This document shows positions 33,837 through 48,300 of a stretch of DNA of 64,000 bases, piece by piece. This DNA comes from Phytoseiulus persimilis. Its lineage: Eukaryota > Arthropoda > Arachnida > Mesostigmata > Phytoseiidae. The stretch lies in assembly GCA_037576195.1 (NCBI GenBank), contig CM075102.1, forward strand, positions 49,534,745 to 49,598,744. Reading direction: 5' to 3'. The translations under genes and the position numbers were made by a program. Below the pieces are notes generated by a model, which was given only the letters and a program-made list of their open reading frames with translations, was not told the DNA's origin and did not search any database. Position 1 is the stretch's first letter. Every line of letters starts with the position of its first letter.

Positions 33837-36800
33837 TTCTGTCGCCTGAGTTTCTTCCTCCAAATCCCGGATAGACGCCAAGGCCGTTGATCTGAATACC
33901 GGATACTCGGTTCGACTGTCTGACTCCGACGACTACAGACGACGCAACTGCGAAGAGAACGAGTCTCACTGTCGTTTGCTTCGGCTTCGGCGCTTTATAG
34001 GCCCAGCGGGTGTCATGAACAAGCTAATCTTATTGCTTCCAATTGAGACGGATGCCCGCTGCAGCGGCCTTTTCCCCCCGAATAACTTCGAGCTCCAAAC
34101 GGAGAGACTTTGTAGATTTGTCGGCGGGAAGACGAGAAGTCCAGTGTGTGAAAGAATCACGGGGAACGGGGGTGTAGGGGAGGGGAGCTCAGTGTCGACG
34201 AAAAAGCAACGTGAGCAGAGGGATTCCTCGGGCAACGGTGGTGGGTTCCGACATCGTGGAAGGTGGACCCTGGGGAGACTCCAAATCCTGAAGAACGAAC
34301 TGAGCAAGTCGGACGAAATGAGTATAATTCAACCACATGCTTTTTTTCGACGAACACGGAGAGCCGAGCATGTCTACTCTATCGAGGTGATCTGATTTTT
34401 CCTTCCCTGAACAGGGCAATTGGATCGGTGAAAGCCCAGATGCTGAGCCGTGTGCTCGTGACCCTCTTTCGGAAAACACATTCGACCGCTCTCGAGCTGG
34501 TTTCGATCTCATCAAGCTCATTCTGCGACCGGTGCGATCGTCGAGAAAGATTCCATCGCGGCCAAAGGGGTTTGGAGCAGCAGCAGTGGGAGTAACGGTG
34601 GCGCCCCACTCTTTTAAGACTGACACTTCCGCAAAGGGAATCGTACGAACTTCCGGTCCGAAAGTGCTCATTGCTCCTTTCACGAAGGGCGGACTCAGTA
34701 CCAAGTGTTGCGCAGCTGATGCACTGGCGCAGCTTCTCGTCGATTCCGTCTGGTTTCAACAGGCGTCACTGCTTAACAGGAGGGCGACCGAACATCTCGG
34801 AATGCGGTCCGATTTTTTTTGTGAGAGCGAGCCGGCTACCTACGGGCTGACTGGCGCTGCGGCGCGGGGTAATATTTGCGAGATTTTCCTCTCATCAAAG
34901 ATATATATCGGACTCATCCATTTCGGTGTATGTCGCCCATCTCAACGTCACGGAACCGCGTTGTTGGGTGCAGTAGCCTCGGTTTATTGGACGAAGGGGA
35001 CTTCCTTGAGTTCCGCCGTTTCGCCACGAGGCTGTTAGGAAATAAACATATCATTATAAACCGCCGAAGTTCGCCGAAAGAACCGCCGAGAGCTACGGCA
35101 GAGAGCCGCCGTTCCTCAACTCCTCCGTGGGTTTCTACATGCTTGCATCACACAAATACTAGGAGCGTGTTTTTGGGAACCCGAAACCTTCTCTGATCGA
35201 CCCGATCGACCGCTGAACCGTCAAAGGAGCCAACCTTGAAATTATGAGGGAAATTTCTCTGAATTGTTCGGCCGTGTCGAACCCGACCCAGACCCTGGGG
35301 TGCCCAATTTGCGCGGGTTTTTTCTTCGCCGACTCTCTGGCTCCCTTTGGTGCCTCCCATAGCCCGAGATGAAGGTTCCCTTACTGAATACGGTCTGGAT
35401 TCCTCCTCCTTGTAGGAGCCGGCGAATCATAAACATCAAAATCTCATTTTCGAGCGTTTCGTTCGCCCTCGAGGCTTCACATCTTCTCGGAGTCGAGCCT
35501 CAGGTAACTCTCTTGGAAACCTGGCGAGCTAAGAGAGAATCGAAACTCTCCGTCCTTCATTCTACCCCCCTCCGTTCCAGTCGGGGTTGTTGATTAACCT
35601 GCTGCATCTCGCTCCTTCCGCCAGAGCTCCCCGGAGCTCGCTCACCTCAAACTGTAATCGAAACGAATTGGCCTCTGCGTCTGGTGCTGCCGCGGTTTCC
35701 TGCGGCGAGTCTCAAGGTCACTCGGCGATAGGACCGAGCGGCGATCGGAAGATCCACAACAGATCTCGGAAACCAAATTAGTTCTTTGCATCGCTGATTC
35801 GGGCTAGCAATCGTACCGGGGGCGCGCGGTGAGATTGCCGAGGCGTCTGCTTTTCCATGGTCTAATCTCTTGGGAGGTAAGAGTTCGTGTAGGAAGGTTC
35901 GGCGCTGGCACTCAAGCATCCGCCTGTTCTTCTTTCCAGGAAAGTTGTTGCGAATCTGGCGAAGTCCGAGCACGGGCTATCAGGCCGGGATCCGGTGCTG
36001 AAGCACCCGGAAGTCCCGATCGGGAGCCAGGTTGTCCTTTGCATCATCGAGAACGATCAACGTCGAGAGAGCGAACGATTCCTGTCGACAACGATAGTTA
36101 GCCCTTGGCCACGGTCCGATAACATCATTATCATCATGTGAGGAAGTACGCATTGCTCAAGGACAGTTGCAACGCTATTTCTACACGCGCGCCTCGATGT
36201 TCCGGGGCGGAGTCTCTCCCATGCAACGCACTGTCCGTAACCTGTAAAATAACGTTGAATAAGCTAGGGGCGTATCTGAATGATTATTCCAATCCACAAT
36301 TGTTATTGTATCCCACCTAATCGGAACCAGATACGAGACTGAGGTGCGAGAATCACAGGAGGCTACTACCTACAATTGATCTTTAATGCGGGCTCCAAGA
36401 AACATCAACCTACACCAAATCCAACACAACACCAAGACCTACACCAACAAGGCACAGAGACCATCGTGTTCCACGTTCAGTACCCACAGCCACCACACAC
36501 TCCGCGATTCCGACCGACCGAATAACTCCGACGACGAGTGACGATGCTAGTTAGAGGAATCAGGCACGATTTGTTGCAACTGAAAGCCAGAACCGAAGAA
36601 TATGCTCAATGAATGCGCCGCTGTAATGATCGCTCAGATGATTACAGAATATCCGACGCAGAGGAAACAATCGAGAATGAGAGTTCAAGTCCGCTGGATC
36701 TCAGCACATTGCGCATGAGAACGATAGTTAGCGATTGATATCAAATATATTGACTATAGACTTATCGAACGTTGGAGGTTGACGCTTAGTGGTGAATGGG

Positions 36801-38505
36801 AGATACTTCCGGAGAGCAGCGGGATGGAATGGGCTCGCGTGAGAGGAGCTGCTGGAACCAGATGGAATAATGTACATACTCTTGAGTAACAGAAGGAAGT
36901 GGATACTTCGGACGACTTTGTTTCGACAAGGGTCATAAGTCACAAGGGATTCGTATGGGAGAATTCGGCCTTTTGGTGCCGCGAACCGAAGTTCAGGTCG
37001 TGCGAGAAAAATTTCGTCGCTACGAATCACAAATGGCTAGAATATGACTTCTCTTAGAGGAGCACCTGATACTCGAGTACTTCGAATAGCACTTTGCCGT
37101 CGTGCTACACTCACATCGCGTGTACCACGGCGTGTCGCAAATATGCAAACAAACAAACAAACTATGAACGAATTCATCGAGTACTATGATTACAAATGGA
37201 AACCGAAAATATTGAACGCCGTCATGTCCATTTGCTGTTAACTGTTGTTTGCAACATGGGCGAATCGCGAATGTTCACGAGGCCTCGGTTCCTCACTCTC
37301 GTAGGGTAATATTTAGCTCTCTAGCTTGTCATGACTCTGGACTCAGCGGACTTGACAGCTGTTTCAACGAAAACCAGGGTGTTCGAGTTTCTGGAAATGC
37401 TCCGTGCACCATGAAATCGCTATTATAGCGTGATGTTATCGAGAAGCTTACATGAATGGCTCTTAGAAATTCGAAAACTCGTCGTCGGTTGTCACAAACT
37501 CGAATCGCTCGGCTGTCTGGGTCTACATATATCGTCAGACTCCTCAAAAATGCGAAACGTCGGTTCTTTGTATTCAGTTCGAATACTCTGATCACTCTGA
37601 CCGCCATCACCGCCAAGAACGGGTGACACCCACTTCAAAAGAACCACGTGTCTGTCCACACCATGTTGGACTCCTGCTCCAAACTGTTTGATGTAGCACC
37701 ATCGCGCGAGAGCACGTCGGTCCATCTACATCCATCAACGATCAAATGGAACAAAACAGAGTTGAGGTTTACCGACACAAATAGAAGAAACGCTAAGACA
37801 ACAACAACAAGGGATAATCACCTCGGACCACCCACTTAATTGATCCCGAATCTCAGAAACCACATTTTCAAGAAGAAAACCATCAAGTTTCCAAGACCGC
37901 CAATATTTTAGCTGAACTCAGTTGTTAATGACGTCCACTGAGTTGGTTATAGTTCGCATTGCTTCCTTGCTTTCGGCTTTCCCTCGTCCCTGACTTGTGC
38001 CCGTGAATCAGGACTTTTCGACTCCTTGCTTCGATTCATCATACGGTTCTCCTATCCCATCCCTGCTCCCTGTTCAGCTCGACTATCGCTCCCTACTCGA
38101 TTCCCATTATCGTCCTCCACTTGGTCCCATTATCGTGCCCCACTTGATCCGAGCCTTTGTTCCCGTTTCCCGTTAGGTTCAGTCGTCGATTCCTCTGTCA
38201 TCTGTATTACCCGGGCGTTCTTCCGTTCGTTCCTTCCTCTTCCGCTTAGATGATGACAACAGCGACGACGACATCTCTTAAGACTCAGTAGATCCCCACA
38301 TCAGGGAGCCGTTGAACTTTTCATTCCTTGCCGAATCCCTCAATTGCGCCCGACGTTGGGTTGCTCTGATTTCGATAGAAGTTCGAGATGAGTTCCCGCT
38401 CCACCTGATTATCGCAAACGAAGCGTGAGAAATTCACGGAAGACATCTGCGCTAAACGTTGACGCCCTACCAGGTGAATACAAGCTGTTCCTCCGCAGTG
38501 ACACC

Positions 38506-38536
38506 AGCAGCCACAGCAGCAGCTGCAGCAGCAGCA
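38506..38536. repeat. CAG/CTG-rich microsatellite
   Basis: Interrupted CAG/AGC units within intergenic sequence. It produces Gln, Ala, Ser or Cys-rich chance frames on both strands. Confidence 0.7.
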
Positions 38537-38922
38537 AAAACAGACTTCCACCTCCGAAGCGAGAGAGCATCTTCCGCAACGAAGCCGCATGCATCCACCG
38601 CAACACCGATGCTTCACACAACACTGAGCACACCGAGACAGGCTACGCAAGACATGACAGCATACGGACACACACACAGACACATGCACGATGAAACATG
38701 AAAATAAACAGGGACTCACGCCTCCTGGAGCACGAATTCAATTCCCAAAGCAGAAGTTCTGCATCGAAGGAATGGTCGTCGTGTGGCCAAATGACCGACC
38801 ACAGAACATGCAGAAAAAATACGCTGGTTGCAATACCCGTACTTTTGTTATGAAGAGTCAACATGAACGTGCTCGTACATGATGAGATATATATTCATGT
38901 GTATGCGGAATACCACATACAG

Positions 38923-38951
38923 TATATATATGAATATATATATATATATAA
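38923..38951. repeat. TA microsatellite
   Basis: Runs of TATATA with a single interruption, in the AT-rich intergenic zone. Confidence 0.75.
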
Positions 38952-41785
38952 ATACAAACAGACCCATATGAATGAACCATAGTTGATCAATCACTACCGC
39001 CACGACTACCCCGCTGAAGAACAGCCGAACACCGCCCGCGGCTTATGCCACCACACCGAATCCCCGCTTTGGCGGCGTCTGCGAGGGACAGGACGATACA
39101 GCGCTCCCTCAGCGCCAACTGACAAATATGAGCGCGAAATTCAATGTGCGAAAACGAACTACTGCAGTAGCTCTAACTAACCGCAGGCTTCACACAACGT
39201 CGTATACGTACAGTGGTCGTGTACGCGTTGATCGTACTGCACGGAGAGGGCAGCCTCCGTCATAGGGACCGACGGCCGAATGGTTGTCGAGCACCTTTCA
39301 GGCACGGCGCTCGACAGCCCGAGGACGAGGTTCAAACACCCGCCGCAAACCACCTGAATGCAGCAGCAACAGCATCGCATGGCTTACTCTCAGACCTTTC
39401 AGACAGAATGACAAGAAGTCTCGAGGAGACCGCGCCACTTATTGGAAATCCGACAAATAAATAGGCAAAACAACAAGACAACAAACAATACTCGATCGCC
39501 CAAAATCCAATCACAGACCACCGAACAATCCGAAGCACAGCATGATACACAGACAGCACACTGAAACGATCCAGGGAACACACTTTATTTCCGGGACTTG
39601 TTCGATGTCAAACTCATCTTCAAAAGCTTTGGACGGACACGGCCACAATCGGCAAACGCAGACAACTCCGAGCAAGCGTAATCTGCAAAGCGTTCCGACC
39701 TTCAATTTCGGCGCCCGGAAGAACAATGTCTCAACATCTAGGTAGAGGGGAGGGAAGGACGAGGCTGCAAATGTCTGATGTCCCGGTGGTACCTCCCCAA
39801 ATAAATGAGTTGACGACGATTAGGATACGGATGATGAAAATCGGAATCGCTGTCGGAAGTATCGAGACGCAACACAAGTCATGAGCATCAAGCAGAACAC
39901 TATACGAGCAAGATTAGAGAGTTTCCAGGACGAAAGTGTAAGGTTTTGGCATGAGACACAAACACCGGTCGGCATCAATGTCCCGACTGCATGTTATGTA
40001 CATAGCTATTAACGGAGAACCTACCCAGTTGAGCTATTCGAATGAATGTTTATGGAATGATCGGAGTCTGTCTGTCTGTGTTGGCGACGACTGATTCTGT
40101 GAATAGTTGACTGAATATTTGAGAGGGTGATTCAAGGGCTTTGAGAGCATCTTCGGACCTATAAAACTGACTGATATTGATTGTTAGTTTGTCAACGAGC
40201 ATAAAATCCGAGTTCAACCCAATCGGCTGAGAAATTAGCCATCTCTCTGACTGCAACATGATTGAAGTTCGTGACCAACAAATGATCGACGACTCCGTCG
40301 ATCGATCGATTAAGTATTCGAGTAATTCAGTGATCCGTCGAGCAATCGATCCATCGATGTGCATAGGCGCTCGATACATTCGAGGAACACACCGGTTCCG
40401 ACGTCACCCAGAGAAGCTATATGCTGCTGAGTATTATTTTTCGTAGCTGAATCTTTCATCAGCTGGTGAGGCCTGAGTCAGAACAGGCTCGATGGCCAGC
40501 GAATTCGTCTGAAATCTCAACAGGGAAGGGAAATCACCGCAGTCAGTGTTTCGAGTTCAAGCTCAATAAGGAAGTGGTTCCGTAGCTTCTCTCAACTGAT
40601 CAAGCTCGTTAGGAATCTCGGTGGCCATCCGGTCGTCCGCCAGCTGAAACGAGAGAAAACCAGGCGGCAAGCACTTCGGCAGAAATGACGCCCACCGGGA
40701 GATTCGCCGGAAACTTAGTTAGTCTGAGTGCCAACCAACATCCTTTGGAGTCTACCTTCCAGGAGCTGGGCATCGTAGTCCGATGTTCTCCCCATAAGAA
40801 CCGGCTGGAGGATAAGGCAGAAATGCAAATGACAGATGAAGGGTGAGCTTGAAAGGCGACATGACATACATAATGCCGGGTGTCTGTGCGAGCACCATGC
40901 GACCTCGGTTTCGCACTGAGGCGCTGTCCGTTCATTGAGTAACGGACCATTTTAGCGTACATCTGCTGTCGATGAACTATGTTGCCGTCTGGGCGATGCA
41001 TGATGAGCTTTTGACCGGTCACGGATTTTGCGAGCGGGCTGGCGAGCGAGCGACCAATGCAATCAATATTTCCAATTCATGCTGAAACGAACCTCAATAG
41101 AAACTAAGCGTTGCCGGAAACGCCAAGTCGAGATGGAGCCAAGACGACTGCAACTATGTCGAAGAACCCTGTTAGAGCGAGTTGATGTGGCTTGACTAGC
41201 GGATGCAATGGCGGAGCCAGAGAAGACGGGTCGAATCAAGAACCAAAATAATCTGGGACTGGAACTGATCGTGTAGGCGACTCCGGCGTTCCACCATTTG
41301 CTGGAGGAAAGTTCATTTGGCTGTACGAAACGAGGAATGAATGTTCTTTCCGGCTCTGTTGGCACAAGAAAGTCACCATGATCCTGGCTGCGTTCTCTGG
41401 TTCTCCGAATAGTCTTGACATACTTGGAATGCGTATAAGAGTAGAAATGATGGGGTCGCAAGCGATTATAATTCTTGTAATAATGATACTGACGATTAAG
41501 AAGGTGATCATAATGATTATTGCTCTTATCATCACGAGAACGACGTCTATTATTATAATAACTTCTATTGAGGTGCGACTGGAACCGTTACCACGATTAC
41601 TTCGATGATGGAAAGGTTTTAAATTAAATAAATCAATTTACTATGACAAACTCTCCTAGAAAGTGTTTTCTCCTTGCCAGGGGAGTGATATGGGTGAGGA
41701 GGGGTATCCGGAAGTGGCTCCTTCATAATTCTCGTTTACGTGGAGAAGGAAAGCACGAATCGGATCGGGCGGAATCAATTCCTCA

Positions 41786-41791
41786 TTTATT
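41786..41791 (-). terminator. Candidate poly(A) signal of the thioredoxin-array gene
   Basis: AATAAA on the - strand, about 440 nt past the stop codon and the first such hexamer downstream of it. Position only; no transcript evidence. Confidence 0.35.
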
Positions 41792-42227
41792 TGCGTCCCA
41801 TTCTCAGCGGTATTGAAGCCTCGTCAAAAAAAGAGTAATCCAAAATTACAAGCGTCATCAACAAAATCGACGGTCGTGAAAACCACTCGGACATCCTCGG
41901 CTGCGTCAGAACCATCCTCACCGAATCGCCCATCATCACCATCATTAACAAGAGACCATTCTGTATTTACATGGTGTTCTCCGAACCTTTCGACATTACT
42001 CGTGTGTATACTCGAATTTCCGAGAACTCGTTATGGAATTCGCCCTGCTCTCAGATCTGCCCGTCAGCCAGATAATCGTCGTCTATTGAGCAATACTCCA
42101 GAGCCCGCTTGGATTACTGCAGCGTCTCATTCGACCTGTCTAGTCATGATTCAAGTTCCATCTTTATCCTTGCATGCCCGTTGTTTCGAACGCTGCTTCG
42201 AATTGTTCCTTTTTTTAGAGCTGGAAA

Positions 42228-42397
42228 TCATTCGCGTTTATCTTTCACGTCTTTCATGCAGAAGATCAAGAACAACGTGTAGCCAATGAAGCCAACAGCA
42301 ACCATTATAAGAGCGTACATGAACAGATTCAACTCCGGTTGACGATAACGGTTTTTGCGAAGCCATTCCAGAACCTGCTCTTCGTCCATTAGATCCC
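42228..42397 (-). CDS. Exon 28: end of module 16, membrane span and ER-retrieval tail
   Basis: Reads DLMDEEQVLEWLRKNRYRQP, then a hydrophobic span from LNLFMYALIM to TLFLIF, and the tail CMKDVKDKRE before TGA at 42228-42230. Lysines at -3 and -5 fit the KxKxx retrieval motif of type I ER proteins. The acceptor is CATTGCAG. Confidence 0.9.
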
Positions 42398-45300
42398 CTG
42401 CAATGAACAGATTCTATTGCTCAGTTTTCCGAGAGGGTTTAGATCGCCTATCCTGCCCCATGCCTCAATCTACCCGAAGGCGAGTAAGGCGAAGCGGAAG
42501 ATTCAATTGGCCTCGAATCCTAGTTCGAAAACGCGAACAGGAGTTCACGAATGCGCGGCGCGGTGGGATCATGCAGCATAACGGTTCCCCTCCGCTCGAT
42601 TCTTCTCCGGAGGGCGAGCTCTCCCTGCCCGACCTGCTAGCGCGCGCACTCCTCGGGGGCAAGGAGGCAAACAGTCAGTCGGGCTGTGTTCGTAATTAGG
42701 CGTGGATAATTTTCTCCACTCAATTTAGCCTTCTTGCTCGCTCGCTTCGTTTGAGTCGGTCGGGCTCCTTCAACGGGCAAAGGTTTGGCTCCATTATCTC
42801 CTCGGCACCAGCCGCCCGCCAGAGACAGGCGGGGTTCTTTCTCTATTCGAACAATTAACCTCGTCACATTCCCGTATTAGAATGACTTGGTGAGTCTTTA
42901 TGTATCGTAGATATATCTGTTCGTTCGCTCCAGGGTAGGGGTCCGATAGCCACGGTCGCGTTCTCTCCGGAAAAAGAAAAACCAACCCACTTCGACCCAT
43001 TAAAAGAGCAGAAAACCCAGTGCTCCATCATACCTCTGAAGATTGACGGAAATTTTCTCCGGAAGTAGACGATCGCCGGTACTTTGTTGATGCCGTACTT
43101 CTTAGCGTACTTGACATCGTTGATTTTCAGTAACATGATGTCCAGCTCTTCAGCTTCGTCGTCGATATGCTCGAGCTCCTTGAGAACGGCGTCGCAATCT
43201 GCATTGTTGAGTTCGACTAGAACAGAAAACGTCGTTCAGCTCTCCAGTCTCTGCTACTCTCAACAAACGGCAACTTGATATTTGATTCCGTTGCCGGACT
43301 CGGGATGTATTCGCGATTTCTCCATTCGAGGAGCTCGCCATTCACACCGCCTTTCGCAACCGGAACGAGATGCACAGGGATGGGGTAGAGAGCAAGAAAA
43401 TTGGTTTCGATTTCTCTCAGCACAGCCAGTGATTGACACAGGCACTGATTCGCGACTCCTGCTCAGACACTGCCACCGGAACCGAGAGCTCAAAAAAGTC
43501 AGTGAACCTCGCGTTGACGACAATACCAACTGAACGAGTCATGTAACAACGGATGAAGGTCGTTGACGGCAGAGGCAAAAACAGTCATCGAAAAACGCAA
43601 CAAGGCAAAAGAGCTAAGTTCGAGTTGGTCTGGCAGAGCTGAACAGGATGCGTGGAAGGCCTCAGGAGATTGTCTAATTACAACAACCCAGCTGCTGGCG
43701 GCCCCACTGCGCACCCCCGCATTCAGTCGCGAGGTAGTCAGCAGGCCTAATGAGACAATGACAAAGAGGCGAAATTCAGACTATTTCATTACACGGATTC
43801 CCGGGGCTTGTCCTCAAGTGGGAGCGAAACTTCGGTACAGAGATAAACTTCATCGACCGCCGTTGCATGAAAGTACCAGAACGCACTGCCGAGCCGCATC
43901 CAATATCGTCGGAAAGTACTCACAGAAGAAGACAGCCACGAAATCGTTTTCGTCCAGCAGCTTCTCGAGCATCTTCCGGTTGACCTCCTCGATCTCGTCC
44001 TTCAGTTCGATGTTTTCTTGCGAGGTCAACCAACCCAGGACCTTATCCTCCTTGGTGAGATCACCTGGGAACGAATTCACCCATCGCTAAGATATATCCT
44101 TTCGGAAGCAAGTTGTTGCGTATCCGTATGTTCGACGGATAGGAGGCCACTGTGGACGTTGCGCGCGGAGCGTCCAGAGATCGAACCAAATTGAGAAACC
44201 TAGCAGCCGGGTGCGGCCCGATTCCGGTCGGACGCCCTCGAGCCCTCGGTTTCGAAGGCACCGAGTTCTGGAATTTCCTCGAAATCCAATACCAACGATA
44301 CGAGAGAGACAGAATCAGATGGAAGATGCACCAGATCGTCCGACGAAACTACCATTAGCTCTTTGTAGTCCCGCGGAGGCTCCGCAACAATGAGGACGGA
44401 AAATGGGATAAGGATGGCGGGACCAGACCAAGCCAAAGCGAGGAACAAATCCAGAGGCTTTTTCGGAGCATCTGCAAGCCTCCAACGAAAAAACGCAACT
44501 CACCATCGTAAATGGTGGCTTTCCCTTTGCGGAAGTAGGCAAGAGTTGGGAAGGTGGTGATATCGTACTTGGTCGCAGCGGGGAGACTGTTGATTTTGAC
44601 GAAGTCGATGCCGAAGACGTCTGCCTCGTCGTCGATATTTTCGAGCTCTTTCAGTGAGCGTTCGCAGTCGTCGCAATCATCTTCGACTGAAAGGGAACTC
44701 CGAGATAAGCGGAGAGGAGGAGAAACCAAATCGAGTAGGCATTCACAAAAAGAGGTAGCTTCTCGGCGGTCGGCTACAGTAAAACATGGGAGGGAATAAT
44801 CCAACTTCCTCCGAGATTCCGTCGACCCTGTGTGACCCTTGCGCAGCCTGCATGTGTCCTTGGAGGTTCGAGACGTCTCACATAAGAAGAATGCAGGCCT
44901 GGAGCAATTTTGTTTCCTCCCTATCAACTTCCGCCGGGCTTTGCCATCGAATCGCGTAAAGTGAAAAGGACACCCTTCCCTCATTCTCCCTTCGGTCGTC
45001 GTGCATGTGCGCGGTTCTCTGACGGTCAGCCTGCTCTCGATAGATTGATTATCCGTGGGGAGCCAGCCGAAGCTTAATCGAAAAGTGGTTCGGATCCGTC
45101 GTTTAATTATCGAGGAAATAGTTAAATTGCAGCCGCGGTAAGCAACGTCAGGTCGTTTTCGAGTTTCGGTAAAGATGAACGACAAGTCGAGGGAGAATTC
45201 GCCTCGGATGGATAGCGATACTTGTCGAAGCCAAAAAAACGCGCTAACCGTCGATCCCGGTTTCGAAGTCGATTCCGGCAACGAAGATCTACTCACTGAA

Positions 45301-48300
45301 CAGGACCGCGAGAAACGGAGAGTTTTCGACGAGTCGCTCCAGCATGCGCTCGTTGACTTCCTCGATCTCGTCTGAGAGCTCTCGATTGTCATCATCAGTC
45401 AACCATTCGAAGACCTGTTCCTCATTCTTGAGATCGCCTGCAAGAGAAGGAGCAAGTTCGTTCATTCGTCCTCTCGGTTCAAGTCGTTCGCTGTTGCATC
45501 CTCGAAATGCTCGACAAGCATCGTTGACGGCTCGGAGCTCAAAACCTCGACTGCTTTGCTTTTCATGAAACTGCCCGAGTTGAAGGGGAGTCTGTCTGTC
45601 GCTACCTGCGACAGACTCGTGTGATATCAACCGTCGAAGACAAATAGAATTCATCCCTGCTGAAGCGTTCGCTCACTCGCGCGACCGTCGCACGCCCGCC
45701 CGCCTTTTCTTCCGAGTTTGATGACGGAGAGCGCGAGCGCAGAATAACGACAACGTCGCTCGCTTGCGCGGGCATGACAGCGAATTCCTCCCACTCGAGT
45801 CACCAGCGACAACGAAAACAAAAATCAAACCCCTAAGAACCACATAACTCGCTGTCCCTTACCAAGCTTCCTCTCTTGCCCCTCTACGCGGGCGACTTAG
45901 CTTGAAATACAAGGAATACATATACGATACAAACTCGATTATTCCAACCCCAATTCTTTAGACCATCCAGATTCCAACCACGATAATCTCAACCGGTTGG
46001 GCTCCAACCTCGAATATTCCAACTCGCTATACAGTGCAGCCCCGATTATCTCAACCTCGATTGTTTGAACTATCGGCTATTTCATCCGTTATCTGCAACG
46101 ATTAGTTGACATAATTGAGATTGTTCCATACATATAAATATGTACATACAGATGCTGTGACGCTGAGATTTTTTCTACAAACAATACAAAAGGGCTCGAG
46201 CTCAGCGCACCAGAATGAATGGGTCGACACCGAGAAACGATGGTGGATATTCATCTCTGGATGCCCACACGCTGAGGCCCTATCAAGGAGGCGAAGTGCA
46301 AGCGAAAACATTACCTTCGAAAATTAGCGGGTTCCCATTGCGGAAGTACATCAGAGCAGGGAAAGTTTTGATGCCGTAACGTTTAGCCAAGCCCACATCC
46401 TGAATTTTCACCAAGTGGATTCCATACATATCGGTTTCGTCGTCAATATTCTCCAACTCCTGGAGAGCTTGGTCACAGGCGCGGCAATGCGACTTGTCTG
46501 AAAATCATCGTAATATGACTTGCTTCGTTATGCGTCTGTCGGACGGAACCTTAATGAGTATCCTTGTGAGAGGATCTAGCAGGGTAACTGGGGGTAGGGG
46601 ACAGGAGTGGCAGAAGGCGGTGAACGTGAGAGAGTCACAATTTCGAAATTAGACCGGAGATTCGATTTCTTCGATTCGAGAAACATTCGAGTCAGCGGCC
46701 GATGGAGCGGTCTGTTCGGAAGTGGCTTCATCGGAGGCCTGAACAAAATATTATTTGACCGCGACGGATCCGAGCCGCGTGCCGTGCACCTCGATCGACT
46801 TACAGAAGTACACCCCGAGGTAGTGTGTTGATTCGACGAGTTTCTCAAGCATGTCACGGTTGACAGTCTCAATGGTGTCCTCTGTTTTCTGCGTAATGAG
46901 CCATTGGAGAACTTCTTCTTCCCCAGAAAGATCTCCTACAATAATATCAGGGTAAATATTAGTTTTTTTTTTCCGATTATATACCCTCGCTCTCCCTACC
47001 ATCTCATTGGGTTTGTGGATTCAGTGTTTGCGACCTACTGAGCGCTCCCGAGAAAAGCCTCACCTTCGTAAATGCTTGGGCAGCCGTGCTCAAAATAGAC
47101 CAAGGTGGGGTAGCGCCTAACTCCGAGCTCTTTCGCGACGGTGTGGTCGCAGCTTTTGACGAATTTGATTCCTTGCCTCTCCGTGTCGTCGTCGATATTC
47201 TCGAGTTCTTCAAGGATTTTTCGGCATTCTTCACAGTCCACCTTGTCCTCATCTAGTAAGAGCGATTTCGGAATGAAAATGTTACTTTCCAGTCTTCGAA
47301 CTTGGCGCAAGATAGGCTCCTAGCTCGAAACCACGATGATCATGGCTTTTAACGTGAAACTGATATATTTCAACCGTGGCCGCGAACTGGGGAGCTACTC
47401 CTCTAGGTTAGCTAGGACTATGAATCGAGAGCTCTCAAAATTCGGATAGCGCACAAAGAAGGACATATCTCAGGACGATCAGGATCGGTGTCAAGAAGTA
47501 AAAATTGAAAAATGAAGAGAAAATGTCGGCTGCATGGGGCTTCGTCTCGCGGAGGCGTCCGCATACTGAACATACTCTTTTCGCGAGGCAGGTACATGAA
47601 GAAAGATCGATAAGACGGATCAACAGAGACATAGAGCACACGACGAGGACAGAACACGTATCTGGGAAAGAGACCGAAGTTTCTCAGAAACAAGAAACGG
47701 GAGTTTATTCAGTGACATTAACAGAGAGGAAGAGAGTAGATTGAGTTTGTTCCTTGGTCAGCTCCGTCTTGGCGCTGTTCCTGCGCATAGTCGAACGCGA
47801 GTCGACGAAGTCAATGAGATATTCGAAAAAGAATGGAGCTGTAGTGGTAGTTTCAGTCGAAATTCCGACACTCCGACGATTGGCTCCACTCCAAGAAATG
47901 ACCACGGTAGCAAAGCCCTTATCGATCAAGAGATCGAGGTGTTACAGTGTTACCTCGGTGGAGAGTCTAATGAAAGGAGCAAGAACGCACTCCATCTCGA
48001 AACCACGAAAACTGAGAGACACTCTCACAGACTCAACGGGAAATGGCGACAAGGAACGATGAGAGCTTTCAATCCTGCTTCCCGGGACGGAAGGCGGATA
48101 AGAATCAAGGGCGGTCTGCTTTTGGCCGAGTGATCTCAACGTCGTTTCGGATGGTTACGAGTTCTCTGAAGAACTCGATAGGAAACGAGTTTGAGTTCAA
48201 GCCCCTCCGGCTGCTCCGAGTGAGCGCCACAGACTCTGCCACCGTTTCCGTCGTGCTGGGCATCTCGAAAGAACCACGTCACCGATCGATGGACGAACGG

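Larger units (their letters stand above)
30895..41785. other. Intergenic stretch between convergent genes
   Basis: No gene supported. From about 36.1 kb the sequence becomes AT-richer, with many ACA/CAA-rich and TA-rich tracts, a CAG-rich tract and a TA repeat near 38.9 kb. The Cys-rich 132-codon - strand frame at 38321-38719 is the complement of the CAG-rich tract. Confidence 0.5.

Noticed and set aside
38321..38719. Cys-rich 132-residue - strand frame
   Set aside because: The cysteines come from reading the complement of a CAG/GCA-rich microsatellite; no start context, splice sites or domain.
44355..45395. 346-codon - strand open frame
   Set aside because: It reads exon 25 in the true frame but runs back through intron 24 and crosses exon 24 in a wrong frame. 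Splice sites and phase support the two separate exons instead.
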